NCBI GenBank assembly: GCA_938022935.1
Contig: CALIHL010000029.1
Coordinates: forward strand, 22,147-86,146
DNA from: an uncultured Saprospiraceae bacterium
GTDB taxonomy: Bacteria > Bacteroidota > Bacteroidia > Chitinophagales > Saprospiraceae
DNA: 64,000 nt
Reading direction: 5' to 3'
The position numbers were made by a program, and so were the translations under genes. Positions within the stretch are counted from its first letter, which is position 1. Each line of letters begins with the position of its first letter. Positions 27,638-37,280 of the stretch are shown one piece after another. The notes beneath the pieces were generated by a model. That model made no database searches and was not told the origin of the DNA. It worked only from the letters and a program-made list of their open reading frames with translations.

Positions 27638-29272
27638 CTATGTTTGGATGATGCCAACATTAAACGGAGCAATTGGTGCATGATTAGCCGCTTCTATGCC
27701 ACGGGAGATGCACGATCTTGTATCGGCTGGATCGATGATACCGTCTACCCATAGCTGGGAAGCGGCGTAGTATGGAGATGTTTCGTCTTCATACTTCTGA
27801 GTGATCCGATCCTTTATCTCTTGTTGTTCTTTTGCGGTTGGTTCTTTACCCTTAGACTTCATAGAAGCAACCTGTATCTGCATCAAGACTTTTGCAGCTT
27901 GAGCTCCTCCCATGACAGCTATCTTAGCAGTAGGCCAGGCAAACATAAAACGAGGATCATAGGCTCTACCGCACATCGCATAGTTGCCAGCTCCATAAGA
28001 ATTACCTAATACAATTGTAAACTTGGGTACTGTACTATTAGATACTGCACTCACAAGTTTTGCTCCATCTTTTATAATGCCTCCATGCTCGGATCTACTC
28101 CCTACCATGAAGCCAGTCACATCATGAAGAAAAACCAATGGTATCTTCTTCTGATTACAATTCATGACAAACCGTGCTGCCTTATCTGCACTATCTGAGT
28201 AGATGACGCCGCCAAATTGCATTTCGCCTTGGGCGCTCTTCAACACTTCTCTATTGTTGACGACTACACCGACAGACCAGCCGTCGACCCTGCCATAGAC
28301 ACAGATTATAGTTTTGCCATAGTCAGCCTTGTACTCGGTCCATTCACCTCCATCGAGAAGACACTTGAGTAACTCTCGTGTTTTATATGGCTTTGTTCGA
28401 TCTGCTGGAAATATCTGATATAAATCCTCTTGGCCTAACTTAGGCTCTGAGGATTCAATCCTATCAAATCCAGTTTTGTCTTGAGGGCCAAACTGACCAA
28501 CTAATTTTCTAATTGTATCTAAGCACTCTTGGTCCGTATCACATTTGTAATCTACAACTCCAGATATGGCCGTCTGCGTTGCTGCACCTCCTAAAGTTTC
28601 ATTGTCCACATCTTCTCCGATCGCAGCTTTGACAAGATATGGTCCAGCTAGATAGATACTTCCTGTGCCATTTACTATGAGCGATTCATCTGACATGATC
28701 GGTAAGTAGGCTCCGCCTGCTACACAGCTTCCCATGATTGCAGCTACTTGCGGGATGCCTTGTGCAGACATTACTGCGTTGTTTCTAAAGGTTCTGCCAA
28801 AGTGATCTTGGTCTGCAAAGACTTCGTTTTGCATCGGGAGAAAGACACCCGCACTATCTACTAGGTAGACGATCGGAAGCTTGTTCTCTATGGATATCTG
28901 TTGTGCTCTTAAGTTCTTTCTGCAAGTCATCGGGAACCACGCACCAGCTTTGACAGTTGCATCGTTGGCTACGATCACACACAAGCGACCTTCGATATGC
29001 GCAAGTCCTGTCACAACCCCTGCTGATGGACATCCTCCGTGTTCATCATACATCTTGTAAGCCGCGAATGCTCCAATCTCCATGAACTTTGAGTCATCAT
29101 CTTTTAGATAATCTACTCTTTCACGAGCCGTCATTTTGCCTTTGGCTCTATGCTTGTCCATCCTTTTCTGACCACCTCCTTCAAAGATCTTTTCTAATTT
29201 TCGATCTAAGGAAGACAGAGCCAACTTCATGGCATCTTCGTTTTTGCTGTGCTCTATATTGACCTTAGCCAT
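27638..29272 (-). CDS. Acyl-CoA carboxylase beta subunit (methylcrotonyl-CoA type)
   Basis: A 544-residue carboxyltransferase that moves CO2 from biotin onto an acyl-CoA. The layout, two crotonase-like halves with ACGxSY-like GSCVAGGAYLP and later GNSYGAGNYAMCGRAY, matches the MCC beta / geranyl-CoA carboxylase group. Its place between an isovaleryl-type dehydrogenase and HMG-CoA lyase points to 3-methylcrotonyl-CoA as substrate. The biotin-carrying alpha subunit it needs is not in this window. The stop codon of the dehydrogenase upstream is one base from its start. Confidence 0.93.
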   Translation of the reverse strand: MAKVNIEHSKNEDAMKLALSSLDRKLEKIFEGGGQKRMDKHRAKGKMTARERVDYLKDDDSKFMEIGAFAAYKMYDEHGGCPSAGVVTGLAHIEGRLCVIVANDATVKAGAWFPMTCRKNLRAQQISIENKLPIVYLVDSAGVFLPMQNEVFADQDHFGRTFRNNAVMSAQGIPQVAAIMGSCVAGGAYLPIMSDESLIVNGTGSIYLAGPYLVKAAIGEDVDNETLGGAATQTAISGVVDYKCDTDQECLDTIRKLVGQFGPQDKTGFDRIESSEPKLGQEDLYQIFPADRTKPYKTRELLKCLLDGGEWTEYKADYGKTIICVYGRVDGWSVGVVVNNREVLKSAQGEMQFGGVIYSDSADKAARFVMNCNQKKIPLVFLHDVTGFMVGSRSEHGGIIKDGAKLVSAVSNSTVPKFTIVLGNSYGAGNYAMCGRAYDPRFMFAWPTAKIAVMGGAQAAKVLMQIQVASMKSKGKEPTAKEQQEIKDRITQKYEDETSPYYAASQLWVDGIIDPADTRSCISRGIEAANHAPIAPFNVGIIQT

Positions 29273-29273
29273 A

Positions 29274-30440
29274 TCAAACTTGTGTCTTATAACTTTTCTT
29301 ATCTATGACAATCTTTCCTATGATCTCTTTTAGAATCTCAGATGTGCCTCCTCCAATAGGTCCCAGTCTACTATCTCTAAAAAGTCGTGCAAGTGGATAT
29401 TCTTCCATGTAACCATATCCGCCTAAAAACTGCAAACAGTCATATATAACTTTATCAGCAACCTTGGTGGATTGCAGTTTGGACATACATGCTTCTTTAA
29501 CCACATAGTCACCGTTGTTCAATCTGTCTGTGATATTATAATTGAAAGTTTTTACAATCTCAACTTCCGTTGCCATCTCTGATACGCGATGTCTTAAAGC
29601 TTGAAACTTGTCTATGGTCTTGCCAAATGCTGTTCGCTCTGACATATAATTGATAGTGTACTCAAGTGCATATTCGGCTCTTGCATGTGCGTTGATACCC
29701 ATGATCAATCTTTCAAGAGCAAAGTGTTGCATGACGTAATAGAAGCCTTTTCCTTCTTCCCCCATAAGTCTGGATGAAGGGATTTTGACATTGTCAAAAG
29801 CTATCTCGCCCGTATCAGAAGCACGCCATCCTAACTTGTCTAACTTAGAAGCACTGACGCCTGGAGTATCTCTATCGATAAGAAACACACCCATCGATTT
29901 TGGATTATTGACATAATCCATCTTTGCTATGACGACTAGATAGTCAGAATAAACACCGTTGGTTATGAATGTCTTTGAACCGTTGATTACGTATTCGTCC
30001 CCAACAAGTTCTGCTGTGGTCCTCATGGCACCCACGTCAGATCCCCCAAATGGCTCACTGATACATAAGCATCCAACCTTATCTCCTGCTATACTAGCGC
30101 TTAGATATTCATGTTTGATCGCTTCACTTCCTTCTGCCTTTAGGTGGGTCATGGCGAGATAAGTGTGTGCCCATATGGCAGCAGCGAACCCTCCGCTATC
30201 TACTTTCTGAAGCTCTTCCAAGAGGATAACAGTATAAAACAAGTCTAAGTCTAAACCGCCATATGCTTCAGGGTAATTGATGCCGAGATATCCCATATCG
30301 CCAAACTTCTTGAAGATCTCTTTGCCAACGTTTCCCGAGGCTTCCCATTCTTCAATGTGGGGTTTTACTTCCTTGTTTAAAAAGGTCTTCAACCCCTCCC
30401 TAAACAAGTCGTGCTCTTCTGTGAAGTAACCTTTATTCAT
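29274..30440 (-). CDS. Acyl-CoA dehydrogenase, isovaleryl-CoA type
   Basis: A 388-residue acyl-CoA dehydrogenase. The usual catalytic Glu position near the C-terminus is glycine here (GGGTSEI, Gly364). Instead a glutamate stands in the alternative helix, Glu243 in HFALERLIMG. This placement is known for isovaleryl-CoA and long-chain dehydrogenases. With the carboxylase and HMG-CoA lyase that follow, isovaleryl-CoA is the likely substrate. It is the first gene of the operon. Confidence 0.9.
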   Translation of the reverse strand: MNKGYFTEEHDLFREGLKTFLNKEVKPHIEEWEASGNVGKEIFKKFGDMGYLGINYPEAYGGLDLDLFYTVILLEELQKVDSGGFAAAIWAHTYLAMTHLKAEGSEAIKHEYLSASIAGDKVGCLCISEPFGGSDVGAMRTTAELVGDEYVINGSKTFITNGVYSDYLVVIAKMDYVNNPKSMGVFLIDRDTPGVSASKLDKLGWRASDTGEIAFDNVKIPSSRLMGEEGKGFYYVMQHFALERLIMGINAHARAEYALEYTINYMSERTAFGKTIDKFQALRHRVSEMATEVEIVKTFNYNITDRLNNGDYVVKEACMSKLQSTKVADKVIYDCLQFLGGYGYMEEYPLARLFRDSRLGPIGGGTSEILKEIIGKIVIDKKSYKTQV

Positions 30441-30630
30441 ATAAGTGTAAATGCCTTTTAAATAAGATTGTTGTCATGCTAACTAAATTCGAAGGTATGG
30501 TAAGTTATCATAATAAATACCATCTAACAGTATAGAATTGCCAATACTTATCGGACGATAAATAAATTGAACTTAGGGTATAGGAATATTGGATTCTGAC
30601 TATTGCTTTAGTGGAGATCGATGTTTACTG

Positions 30631-32253
30631 TTACTTCTTATCCCAGCGCTTTAGATCTTGGTATTTGTCAATATACATTTGATCCAATTCTGGTGAATCT
30701 TTATAGTACGCCCTCATCTTTCTAAGCCGTTCTTTAAGATCAGTAACAACCGAGGCATACGCCGGATCATCATACACATTGGTCATCTCGTTCTTGTCCT
30801 TTTTTCTATCATAAAGCTCCCATTCGTCGACGTCGTAGTAGAAGTGAACCAGCTTATAATCTTCATTGACAAAAGCATAATGTCTCTTAACCATATGCAC
30901 AGATGGATACTCGTAATAATGATAATACACCGCATCTCTAAAGTTTTCAGTTTCTCCTTTCATCAGTGGTATCAAGCTTTCTCCTTGCATATCATTCGGT
31001 GGAGTGATCCCGGCTATTTCTAAGAATGTCTGCGCGAAGTCGAGGTTTTGCACCATTTGAGTATTGGTCGTAGAAGGGGTGATGACGTTAGGCCATCTTA
31101 CCATTAGTGGCGTCTTGAAAGACTCGTTATAGATAAACCTCTTGTCAAACCAACCATGCTCCCCGAGATAGAATCCCTGATCAGAAGTATAGACCACGAT
31201 CGTATTTTCTTTAAGTCCATTTTCATCAAGATAGTCTAGTACTTTACCTACGCCTTCATCAACCGCAGCGATTGATCCAAGATAATCTTGCATATATCTT
31301 TGATAGCGCCAGCGCATCTTCTCTTCTTGGGACATGTTGGGATAGTTCTTTTTGAAGTCTTCAATCATCGGATCGTAGATTTTATCCCAGTCTGCTTTTT
31401 GCGAAGGAGTCTGTCTCTCTACTTCTCTCTTATAAGCTCCTTTATCCCAATGTGCAGTTGGTGGTATATCGAGTTCATCCATCACTGCTGGAGGAATCTT
31501 TGAGTCTCCAGCCCAGTTCATATGTGTTAGAAGATTCATCTCTGACTCTCTTGCAGCACTTCCACGTCCTTCATAATCATCAAAGAGTGTTTCTGGTTCG
31601 GGGAAAGTCTTGTTGATGTATTCTGTGTAGTGTCGCTTCGCCGGGAGCCATTCTCTATGAGGAGCTTTGTGTAAGTACATTAGCAAGAACGGATCTTCTT
31701 CACTGCGATCTTCTTCGAGCCAATTAAGTGTCATGTCAGTGATGATGTCAGTCGTATAACCTTCTACATTGATACGCCCGCTATCTTTTGTGATGAAGTC
31801 AGGATTATAATATGTGCCTTGACCTGGGAGGATCTTAAACTGATCAAATCCTTTAGGGTTGTTGCCAAAATGAAGCTTACCAAACATAGCCGTCTGATAA
31901 CCATTATCTTGAAGTATCTGAGGAAAGGTAACTTGGGTAGTATCAAATTGAAACATGTTGTCAATCTTGCCATTCAGATGACTGTGTTTGCCAGTAAGTA
32001 TGACGGCTCTTGATGGTGCACAGATAGAGTTGGTGACGCATGCATTGGTAAACAACATACCTTCATCTGCTATTCGATCAATGTTAGGTGTTTGGATGAG
32101 ATGATCAGAGTAGGCGCTGATGGCCTGATAAGCATGATCATCTGACATGATAAACAGAATGTTAGGGCGCTTAGTCGCTTTGTTGGTTGTAGCTTTAGGA
32201 CCACAAGAGAAGAGAAGAGTAATGGCTAAGAAGAGAAAGAATCTGTTGGTCAT
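30631..32253 (-). CDS. Sulfatase, Cys-type, lipoprotein
   Basis: A 540-residue arylsulfatase-family enzyme, exported as a lipoprotein (lipobox LLFSC, Cys17). The N-terminal metal-binding IMSDDHAYQAI and the sulfatase signature C-A-P-S-R (Cys78 to Arg82) are intact. The cysteine must be oxidised to formylglycine by a separate FGE. The family includes choline-, iduronate- and polysaccharide sulfatases, so marine glycan use is a reasonable inference. It stands alone, with no susCD or glycosidase genes nearby. Confidence 0.92.
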   Translation of the reverse strand: MTNRFFLFLAITLLFSCGPKATTNKATKRPNILFIMSDDHAYQAISAYSDHLIQTPNIDRIADEGMLFTNACVTNSICAPSRAVILTGKHSHLNGKIDNMFQFDTTQVTFPQILQDNGYQTAMFGKLHFGNNPKGFDQFKILPGQGTYYNPDFITKDSGRINVEGYTTDIITDMTLNWLEEDRSEEDPFLLMYLHKAPHREWLPAKRHYTEYINKTFPEPETLFDDYEGRGSAARESEMNLLTHMNWAGDSKIPPAVMDELDIPPTAHWDKGAYKREVERQTPSQKADWDKIYDPMIEDFKKNYPNMSQEEKMRWRYQRYMQDYLGSIAAVDEGVGKVLDYLDENGLKENTIVVYTSDQGFYLGEHGWFDKRFIYNESFKTPLMVRWPNVITPSTTNTQMVQNLDFAQTFLEIAGITPPNDMQGESLIPLMKGETENFRDAVYYHYYEYPSVHMVKRHYAFVNEDYKLVHFYYDVDEWELYDRKKDKNEMTNVYDDPAYASVVTDLKERLRKMRAYYKDSPELDQMYIDKYQDLKRWDKK

Positions 32254-32346
32254 ATCTAATTATACTATTATCGTAAGAATTGCATCTAAAGTAGAGATTT
32301 CCTGAGTTAGGAGATACTTAAAGTGCAGAAGACTCCGAAAATGGTA

Positions 32347-32354
32347 TAAATTTG
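32347..32354 (+). promoter_or_regulatory. Bacteroidota-type -7 box of rnpB
   Basis: The sequence TAAATTTG fits the TAnnTTTG box used by the primary sigma factor of Bacteroidota. Transcription would be expected to begin four to six bases after it, and the P1 helix of the RNase P RNA begins at 32358, exactly there. No clear upstream TTTG element is seen. Confidence 0.65.
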
Positions 32355-32357
32355 TCT

Positions 32358-32712
32358 CAAGCACTTTACTCTATCGCTCCGAAGAAGATCGGGGAGGAAA
32401 GTCCGGACAACGCAGAGCGTCGTACCACTTAAAAGGTGGGCTGTATGTGATAATAACATGCGGACAGATAGTGTCACAGAGAACTATACTTCCAGCAGTT
32501 TACACTGTTGGTAAAGGTGAAAACGCGGTGTAAGAGACCACGCTTTATCTGAGCAATCAGATATAGGGATAAACCTTGCGAGTTGCAATGTCACGTATAT
32601 TCTGATCTTCATATGAAGGTAGCCTTGCTCGGGCGAGTCAGAAGGGGTGGGCAGCTTAGATAAATGATAGAGATCCTTAACAGGATACAGAATCCGGCTT
32701 ATTAAGTGCTTG
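32358..32712 (+). ncRNA. rnpB: RNase P RNA
   Basis: Catalytic RNA that matures the 5' ends of tRNAs. The 5' P4 strand GAGGAAAGTCCGGAC is at 32394-32408, and the universally conserved ACAGAATCCGGCTTA is at 32687-32701. The ends are set by the P1 helix: caagcactt (32358-32366) pairs with aagtgcttg (32704-32712). A run of five T residues (32713-32717) follows, so P1 plus the T-run probably also terminates transcription. Length 355 nucleotides fits the bacterial A type. Confidence 0.95.
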
Positions 32713-32765
32713 TTTTTATAAAATTGTACTTTGAGTAAAGTGAAGTTTACTACTTCACTTTATAA

Positions 32766-32981
32766 TTAGAAGCTCTCCTTTTCAGAATTGAAATATCCTG
32801 CAATACAAGCCTTCTTCATTAAGCCTGCCACATTTTTGGCATTCATCTTTTTGAAAAGGGCTTTTCTGTGAACTTCAACAGTTCCTATTGCTAGCCCTAA
32901 TTTGGAAGCAATTTCTCCAGTTGTAAACTCATCAGATATGAGCATAAGAATCTCATGTTGCCGAGGTGTAAGTTTTGTCAT
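32766..32981 (-). CDS. Solitary LuxR-type helix-turn-helix protein
   Basis: A 71-residue protein made up of little more than a LuxR/NarL C-terminal DNA-binding domain: LTPRQHEILMLISDEFTTGE, then IASKLGLAIGTVEVHRKALFKKM. There is no receiver or sensor domain in front. It could be a minimal transcription factor or the remnant of a response regulator. It is convergent to rnpB and preceded by a 377-base region without genes. Confidence 0.8.
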   Translation of the reverse strand: MTKLTPRQHEILMLISDEFTTGEIASKLGLAIGTVEVHRKALFKKMNAKNVAGLMKKACIAGYFNSEKESF

Positions 32982-33358
32982 ATTTGTAAATAGTAGGTAC
33001 GTTTGCCTCGCTAAGATATACTGATTTTTATGCTTGCAAAAACCACTCTTGTTTCGAAAGCATTCACTTTTTCTAATTTGATGAAATGATATAATATTGT
33101 AATATGTTAACCTATAAATTTCAAAATAAAAAGCGAGTCAAAAATTATCAATCGTTGTGAATTTTATAATCATATGACTTTGATAGGGATGATCTATGAG
33201 TATATTCTTGATAAGTTTAGCCAATTTCAAGATTCCTAAGAAATGAAAAATGTATCTTAAAATGCTCTGGATACTGCCAATATTAACAACTGTTAAAGTT
33301 TCGATCTTTCGACACTGAGTAAGTCGATACCACTTAAAACCCCTATGGTTAAAAGATC
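32982..33358. other. 377-base intergenic region, no gene seen
   Basis: AT-rich region upstream of the solitary LuxR gene and downstream of the TlpA-like gene. I found no ORF above about 16 codons, no clear terminator and no perfect TAnnTTTG box on either strand. It presumably holds the LuxR gene's promoter and may be what is left of a longer gene. Confidence 0.5.
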
Positions 33359-34630
33359 TTACTTTGTTATGTCTTTAACCAGTTGGTCAAAAGAAGACTT
33401 GAAGGCTGCATACTCAGATGTTGCCGGACCATTAAACCCTGTATGGACTTTGATTACTTCGTTATCCTTATTGACAAACAATAGAGTAGGATAGGATAAG
33501 ATCTCATCTATAAAGCCTAACTCCTTTGTCGCCTCTGCTTTATCATAGTAACCTGCCATAAGAATCTCATATGGTATCGACAGTCGATCTTTGTAATTCT
33601 TGATTTTGGAAAGTGACGTATCTTTATCTCTGTATTTTTCAAAAGCCAAAGCTATAACCGCTAAGTCATCATTTGGGTTTTTCTTTATATAGTCAATTAT
33701 AAACTTTGACTCATCTAAGCAATTAGGACACCAAGTACCCATGATCGTGATGAGCTTAGCTTTTCCTTCATATTGGTCGTCGGTTAAAGAGATAAGTTGA
33801 CCATCCGTATTGGGCAGTTTAAAGTTTATCTTTTTATCTGGCGTCGTGATCTGTGACAATCCATAGACATCGGTCAGCTTTGCGTTGTCATCTCTTGTCG
33901 CGATCCAGTTAGTCGCATAATGACTACCGCTAAGAAACGAACCAGACAAAATCTCTTTGTCTGATATGTCTCCCTCAAATAGAAAAGCATGGCTACCGTC
34001 AAAACAAGAAAGCGAGAACTTATCTCCTTGCACAGTACCTTCTAAGTATCGATAATCTCCAGTCTCAGTTAGGAAAGTGCCGCTCAGATTGTTACCCTCT
34101 TGGGTGAACTCTCCAATCGCAGGATATTCATCTTCTGTCTCAAGCTCAAATGTTGCAGCCCACTTGCCAGTGAGATTTGCACTTGGTTTTGTGATATCTG
34201 TCGTAAAGCGATGTGACTGACCATGATATGCTACAAATGGGATCTCATAGTCCTCTCTGTTATTGACATGCCATGTACCTTCGATGATATTTTCTCTATA
34301 CTCCCCAGTTATATACGTGTCCAATAATGGAAACCCAATAACAATCGTATCCTTCAGCATCTTTGTCGTACCAAACGATATCTCTTCTACTTTGATTCTT
34401 TCTTCAGCATTGAGGATATAGATGTTGAGTTTGCCATCTTCGTCATATGAAGACTCCATGTTAAATGGTAGATTAGCATCTTTCGTGATACTAAGTTCTG
34501 CTCTCCAGATCCCTGGTGGTATCTGAGTATATGGCTTCGCCACCTCCACACAAGAAGAAATAATACTCGACACTGCAAGTATGATGACCCCCACTAATAT
34601 CTTAAACCTCTGCACTGAGCTTGCTGACAT
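33359..34630 (-). CDS. Lipoprotein with C-terminal TlpA/thioredoxin domain
   Basis: A 423-residue lipoprotein. The ATG at 34630 is chosen because it gives a proper lipobox (IISSC, Cys27) and lies one base after the stop of the upstream gene; the ORF itself runs 25 codons longer into that gene. Residues from about 40 to 250 form two repeated beta-rich, lipocalin-like segments (each with an IEGTW- or LSGTF-like strand). The C-terminal 140 residues are a TlpA-like thioredoxin fold with the redox motif WCPNC (Cys301, Cys304). It should act as a periplasmic disulfide reductase. Confidence 0.88.
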   Translation of the reverse strand: MSASSVQRFKILVGVIILAVSSIISSCVEVAKPYTQIPPGIWRAELSITKDANLPFNMESSYDEDGKLNIYILNAEERIKVEEISFGTTKMLKDTIVIGFPLLDTYITGEYRENIIEGTWHVNNREDYEIPFVAYHGQSHRFTTDITKPSANLTGKWAATFELETEDEYPAIGEFTQEGNNLSGTFLTETGDYRYLEGTVQGDKFSLSCFDGSHAFLFEGDISDKEILSGSFLSGSHYATNWIATRDDNAKLTDVYGLSQITTPDKKINFKLPNTDGQLISLTDDQYEGKAKLITIMGTWCPNCLDESKFIIDYIKKNPNDDLAVIALAFEKYRDKDTSLSKIKNYKDRLSIPYEILMAGYYDKAEATKELGFIDEILSYPTLLFVNKDNEVIKVHTGFNGPATSEYAAFKSSFDQLVKDITK

Positions 34631-34631
34631 A

Positions 34632-35159
34632 TTACTTTGTTTTCTCTCCAGAGAAGTGATCTTCTTTATACTTAAATAAGACATTGAAGGTCGTAAGACT
34701 TCCATAGATCCTTGTTATATATTGTTGCAAGTTGACTTTCTCTTCATCAGAAAGCTTACTGCTATTGATCCGCTGCTCCATTACTCTGATCCTATCACGT
34801 ACCATAACAATCTTATGAAAGAATGTTTCAATGGGTAGCTCCTTTCCTTTTAAAGACTGATCGTGAGGCTGTAAGATCATGGTGCCTCCTTCCCACTTGT
34901 CACCGAGTCCGACTACTTCTGTTATATCCGACCAGTTGCTTAATATCTTGATCAGTGATTTTTCTAAGTTGTTGAAAGTCAACTCTTGGTCAGCACTTAC
35001 TTCTTCGATGACTTCCCAGCTACTATATTCTCTGCCCAGTGGCTTGATGCCATATTGGATAAAACATACTTTATAGACTGTGCTATTCATACCGATGATC
35101 ACACCATCGCCATATGCTGGGTGCTTCACTCTTGATCCTACACCTAAATTTTCTGACAT
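34632..35159 (-). CDS. Hypothetical protein with CarD/Tudor-like N-terminal domain
   Basis: A 175-residue cytoplasmic protein. Residues 7-50 (GSRVKHPAYGDGVIIG, then a YKVCFIQYG strand) resemble the small beta-barrel of CarD or the UvrD C-terminus, which binds RNA polymerase or nucleic acid. The rest is helical and charged, with no motif I recognise. It is one base upstream of the TlpA-like lipoprotein gene, so the pair is probably translationally coupled. Confidence 0.7.
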   Translation of the reverse strand: MSENLGVGSRVKHPAYGDGVIIGMNSTVYKVCFIQYGIKPLGREYSSWEVIEEVSADQELTFNNLEKSLIKILSNWSDITEVVGLGDKWEGGTMILQPHDQSLKGKELPIETFFHKIVMVRDRIRVMEQRINSSKLSDEEKVNLQQYITRIYGSLTTFNVLFKYKEDHFSGEKTK

Positions 35160-35211
35160 AGTTATAAGGTTGTTATTTGTTATAATTTACGAAAGTGGTT
35201 AGAAAGTCACT

Positions 35212-36522
35212 TTACTTGACCGCTTCATAGTTGTCATCCCAGTTCTTAGGGTTAGGCTTTCCTAATTTGCCCATAGATTTACCGACTATCATTGCAACAG
35301 TAGCGTCGCCAGTTACATTGGCGATTGTCCGACACATATCTAATGGTCGATCTACTGCGAATATGAGTGCTAATCCAGCTTCGGGTATACCTGCCTGACC
35401 TAATATGATGACGAGCATAACTAAGCCTGCACTTGGTACCGCTGCTGTCCCGATAGAGGCAAGTGTTGCTGTTGCTACAATACCCAATTGCTGGCCGATC
35501 GAAAGGTCCAAGCCATACGCTTGTGCTATAAATACAGCGGCGATTGCTTGGTAGCAGCTCGTACCATCCATATTGATCGTTGCCCCGATTGGCAAAACAA
35601 ATGAGGTTACTTCTTTATCAACACCGAGGTGTTCTTCTACTCTCTCCATAGTCACTGGCAAAGTTGCAGCACTACTACTTGTCGAGAATGCCAAAAGTTG
35701 AGCTGGCGCTATGCCTTCAAAAAAGCCTTTGATACCTCTACCTGTAAATGTCTTTACGAGCATCGGGTAAAAGAAGAATATCAATATGCCTAATCCAAGT
35801 AGGACTGTTGCAGCATAACCAAGTAGGGCTTTGAAGATGTCGACTGAGGGGGATTCTGCCACCAATGATGCCATCAAGGCAAACACACCCACAGGTGCGC
35901 ATAACATAATCAAGTCGATTAGCTTTAATATGATGTCATTGAGCCCATCAAAGAATGCCTTGACTGGGGCAGCTTGTTTTGGATCAACAAGGATCATGGC
36001 AACACCAAAAAACAATACAAAGAAGATCACCTGAAGCATACTGCTATTGTTGGTGAGTGCTTCAAAGATGTTGCCTGGCACAAGGTCAACTAATGCTTGC
36101 AATGGACCTGCGTTCTTTTGGCCTTCTGCCATGGCGATCTTCCCAGAGGCGTCTGTCTGGAAGTCTCCAACCAGTTGCTCTCTTGTCTCCTCTGATATGA
36201 GATTTCCAGGCTTTATAATATTTACGGCAAGTAATCCTATGGTAACTGCAAATAGGGTAGTTACTAAGTAGATGCCAATTGTCCGACCGCCCATAGAAGA
36301 AAGCTTAGAGATATCTTTCAGATCTGATACTCCTTTGATCAAAGAGACAACCACCAATGGAACTGCGATCAACTTGAGCGCATTGATAAAAATGGTACCA
36401 AAAGGCTTGATCCAATCTACTATGAATCCTGCGCCACCACTCATCTGTAGAGAAGCGATACCGAATATGATACCGATGATCATCCCAAGTATGATCTGCC
36501 AATGTAGTGCTAGTTTGCGCAT
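35212..36522 (-). CDS. Dicarboxylate/amino acid:cation symporter (DAACS)
   Basis: A roughly 436-residue inner-membrane transporter of the GltP/DctA family. The serine-rich hairpin FSTSSSAATLPVT and the NMDGTSCYQAIAAVFIAQA segment, which bind cation and substrate, are intact. The P-rich AAVPSAGLVM motif is also present. Substrates are glutamate, aspartate or C4-dicarboxylates taken up with H+ or Na+. The ORF extends ten codons further, but the ATG at 36522 (MRKLALHWQ) starts just before the first helix as in the family. Confidence 0.93.
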   Translation of the reverse strand: MRKLALHWQIILGMIIGIIFGIASLQMSGGAGFIVDWIKPFGTIFINALKLIAVPLVVVSLIKGVSDLKDISKLSSMGGRTIGIYLVTTLFAVTIGLLAVNIIKPGNLISEETREQLVGDFQTDASGKIAMAEGQKNAGPLQALVDLVPGNIFEALTNNSSMLQVIFFVLFFGVAMILVDPKQAAPVKAFFDGLNDIILKLIDLIMLCAPVGVFALMASLVAESPSVDIFKALLGYAATVLLGLGILIFFFYPMLVKTFTGRGIKGFFEGIAPAQLLAFSTSSSAATLPVTMERVEEHLGVDKEVTSFVLPIGATINMDGTSCYQAIAAVFIAQAYGLDLSIGQQLGIVATATLASIGTAAVPSAGLVMLVIILGQAGIPEAGLALIFAVDRPLDMCRTIANVTGDATVAMIVGKSMGKLGKPNPKNWDDNYEAVK

Positions 36523-36589
36523 AATATTATGATGTATGTCGCTAAGATACACAATGAGATGAGATCGAAAGTCTGCTGGTTAACTATCC

Positions 36590-37273
36590 TTAAGGCTGAG
36601 CTGATAGGTTCAGTGTACCTCGAGTCATCTCTCTTTTACCAGGAGGACCAGGCACTCTTTCTACAGTCATATGAAGAGACTTAAGTACTCGTTTAAATTC
36701 ACCTTGAGCACAAAAAGTAATCAGTATGCCTTTGTCATAGAGTGATTGTACAGCAGTGGTAAGTATGTCTGCAGTCCAAAGGTGAGGTTGAGCGCTTGGC
36801 GCAAATGCATCAAAATAGATGATGTCATATTTACGATCAGTGGAGAAGTCCTCAAAAAGGCGATGTTCTTTCTTTAGCTGGAAATGAGGAGTGACCTCCA
36901 CATCTTCACCCCAAGGTTGCTGGTGTATATGGAGCAACTGGGCATCATAAGAATTGTCGATATAAGATAGCTTGTTATAGACGGATGCTTCAACTGGATA
37001 ACCCTCTATGCTGTGCATGCGGACAGAACATTGGTGCTTTTCGGCATAAAGTTGAGTCAAAAGCACATTGAGCGCCGTACCCATACCATACTCCAATATA
37101 CTGACCTCATCTACTTGATGAAGCTGTCTATAGTAGTCTATACCTTCTTGGATAAACACATGTCTACTCTCTTGGAGTGCTCCATGCTGGCTATGGTAGT
37201 GCGCCTGAAATTGTTCAGAATATAAGGTCTGAGAACCATCGCCTGTGATCTCTACAGAAAGCGGATCAAGCAT
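36590..37273 (-). CDS. mnmD: tRNA mnm5s2U34 methyltransferase MnmD
   Basis: A 227-residue stand-alone SAM-dependent methyltransferase (DUF752) that completes the mnm5 group on the wobble uridine of tRNA. In E. coli it is fused to MnmC1. The SAM-binding LEYGMGTALNVLL, the DAFAPSAQPHLW catalytic segment and the terminal GKREMTRGTL match the family. It starts seven bases after the stop of the small lipoprotein gene. Confidence 0.9.
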   Translation of the reverse strand: MLDPLSVEITGDGSQTLYSEQFQAHYHSQHGALQESRHVFIQEGIDYYRQLHQVDEVSILEYGMGTALNVLLTQLYAEKHQCSVRMHSIEGYPVEASVYNKLSYIDNSYDAQLLHIHQQPWGEDVEVTPHFQLKKEHRLFEDFSTDRKYDIIYFDAFAPSAQPHLWTADILTTAVQSLYDKGILITFCAQGEFKRVLKSLHMTVERVPGPPGKREMTRGTLNLSAQP

Positions 37274-37280
37274 ATGCGAT

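Noticed and set aside
33359..34705. Longer start for the TlpA-like gene
   Set aside because: The 25 extra codons lie inside the upstream gene and would bury the lipoprotein signal.
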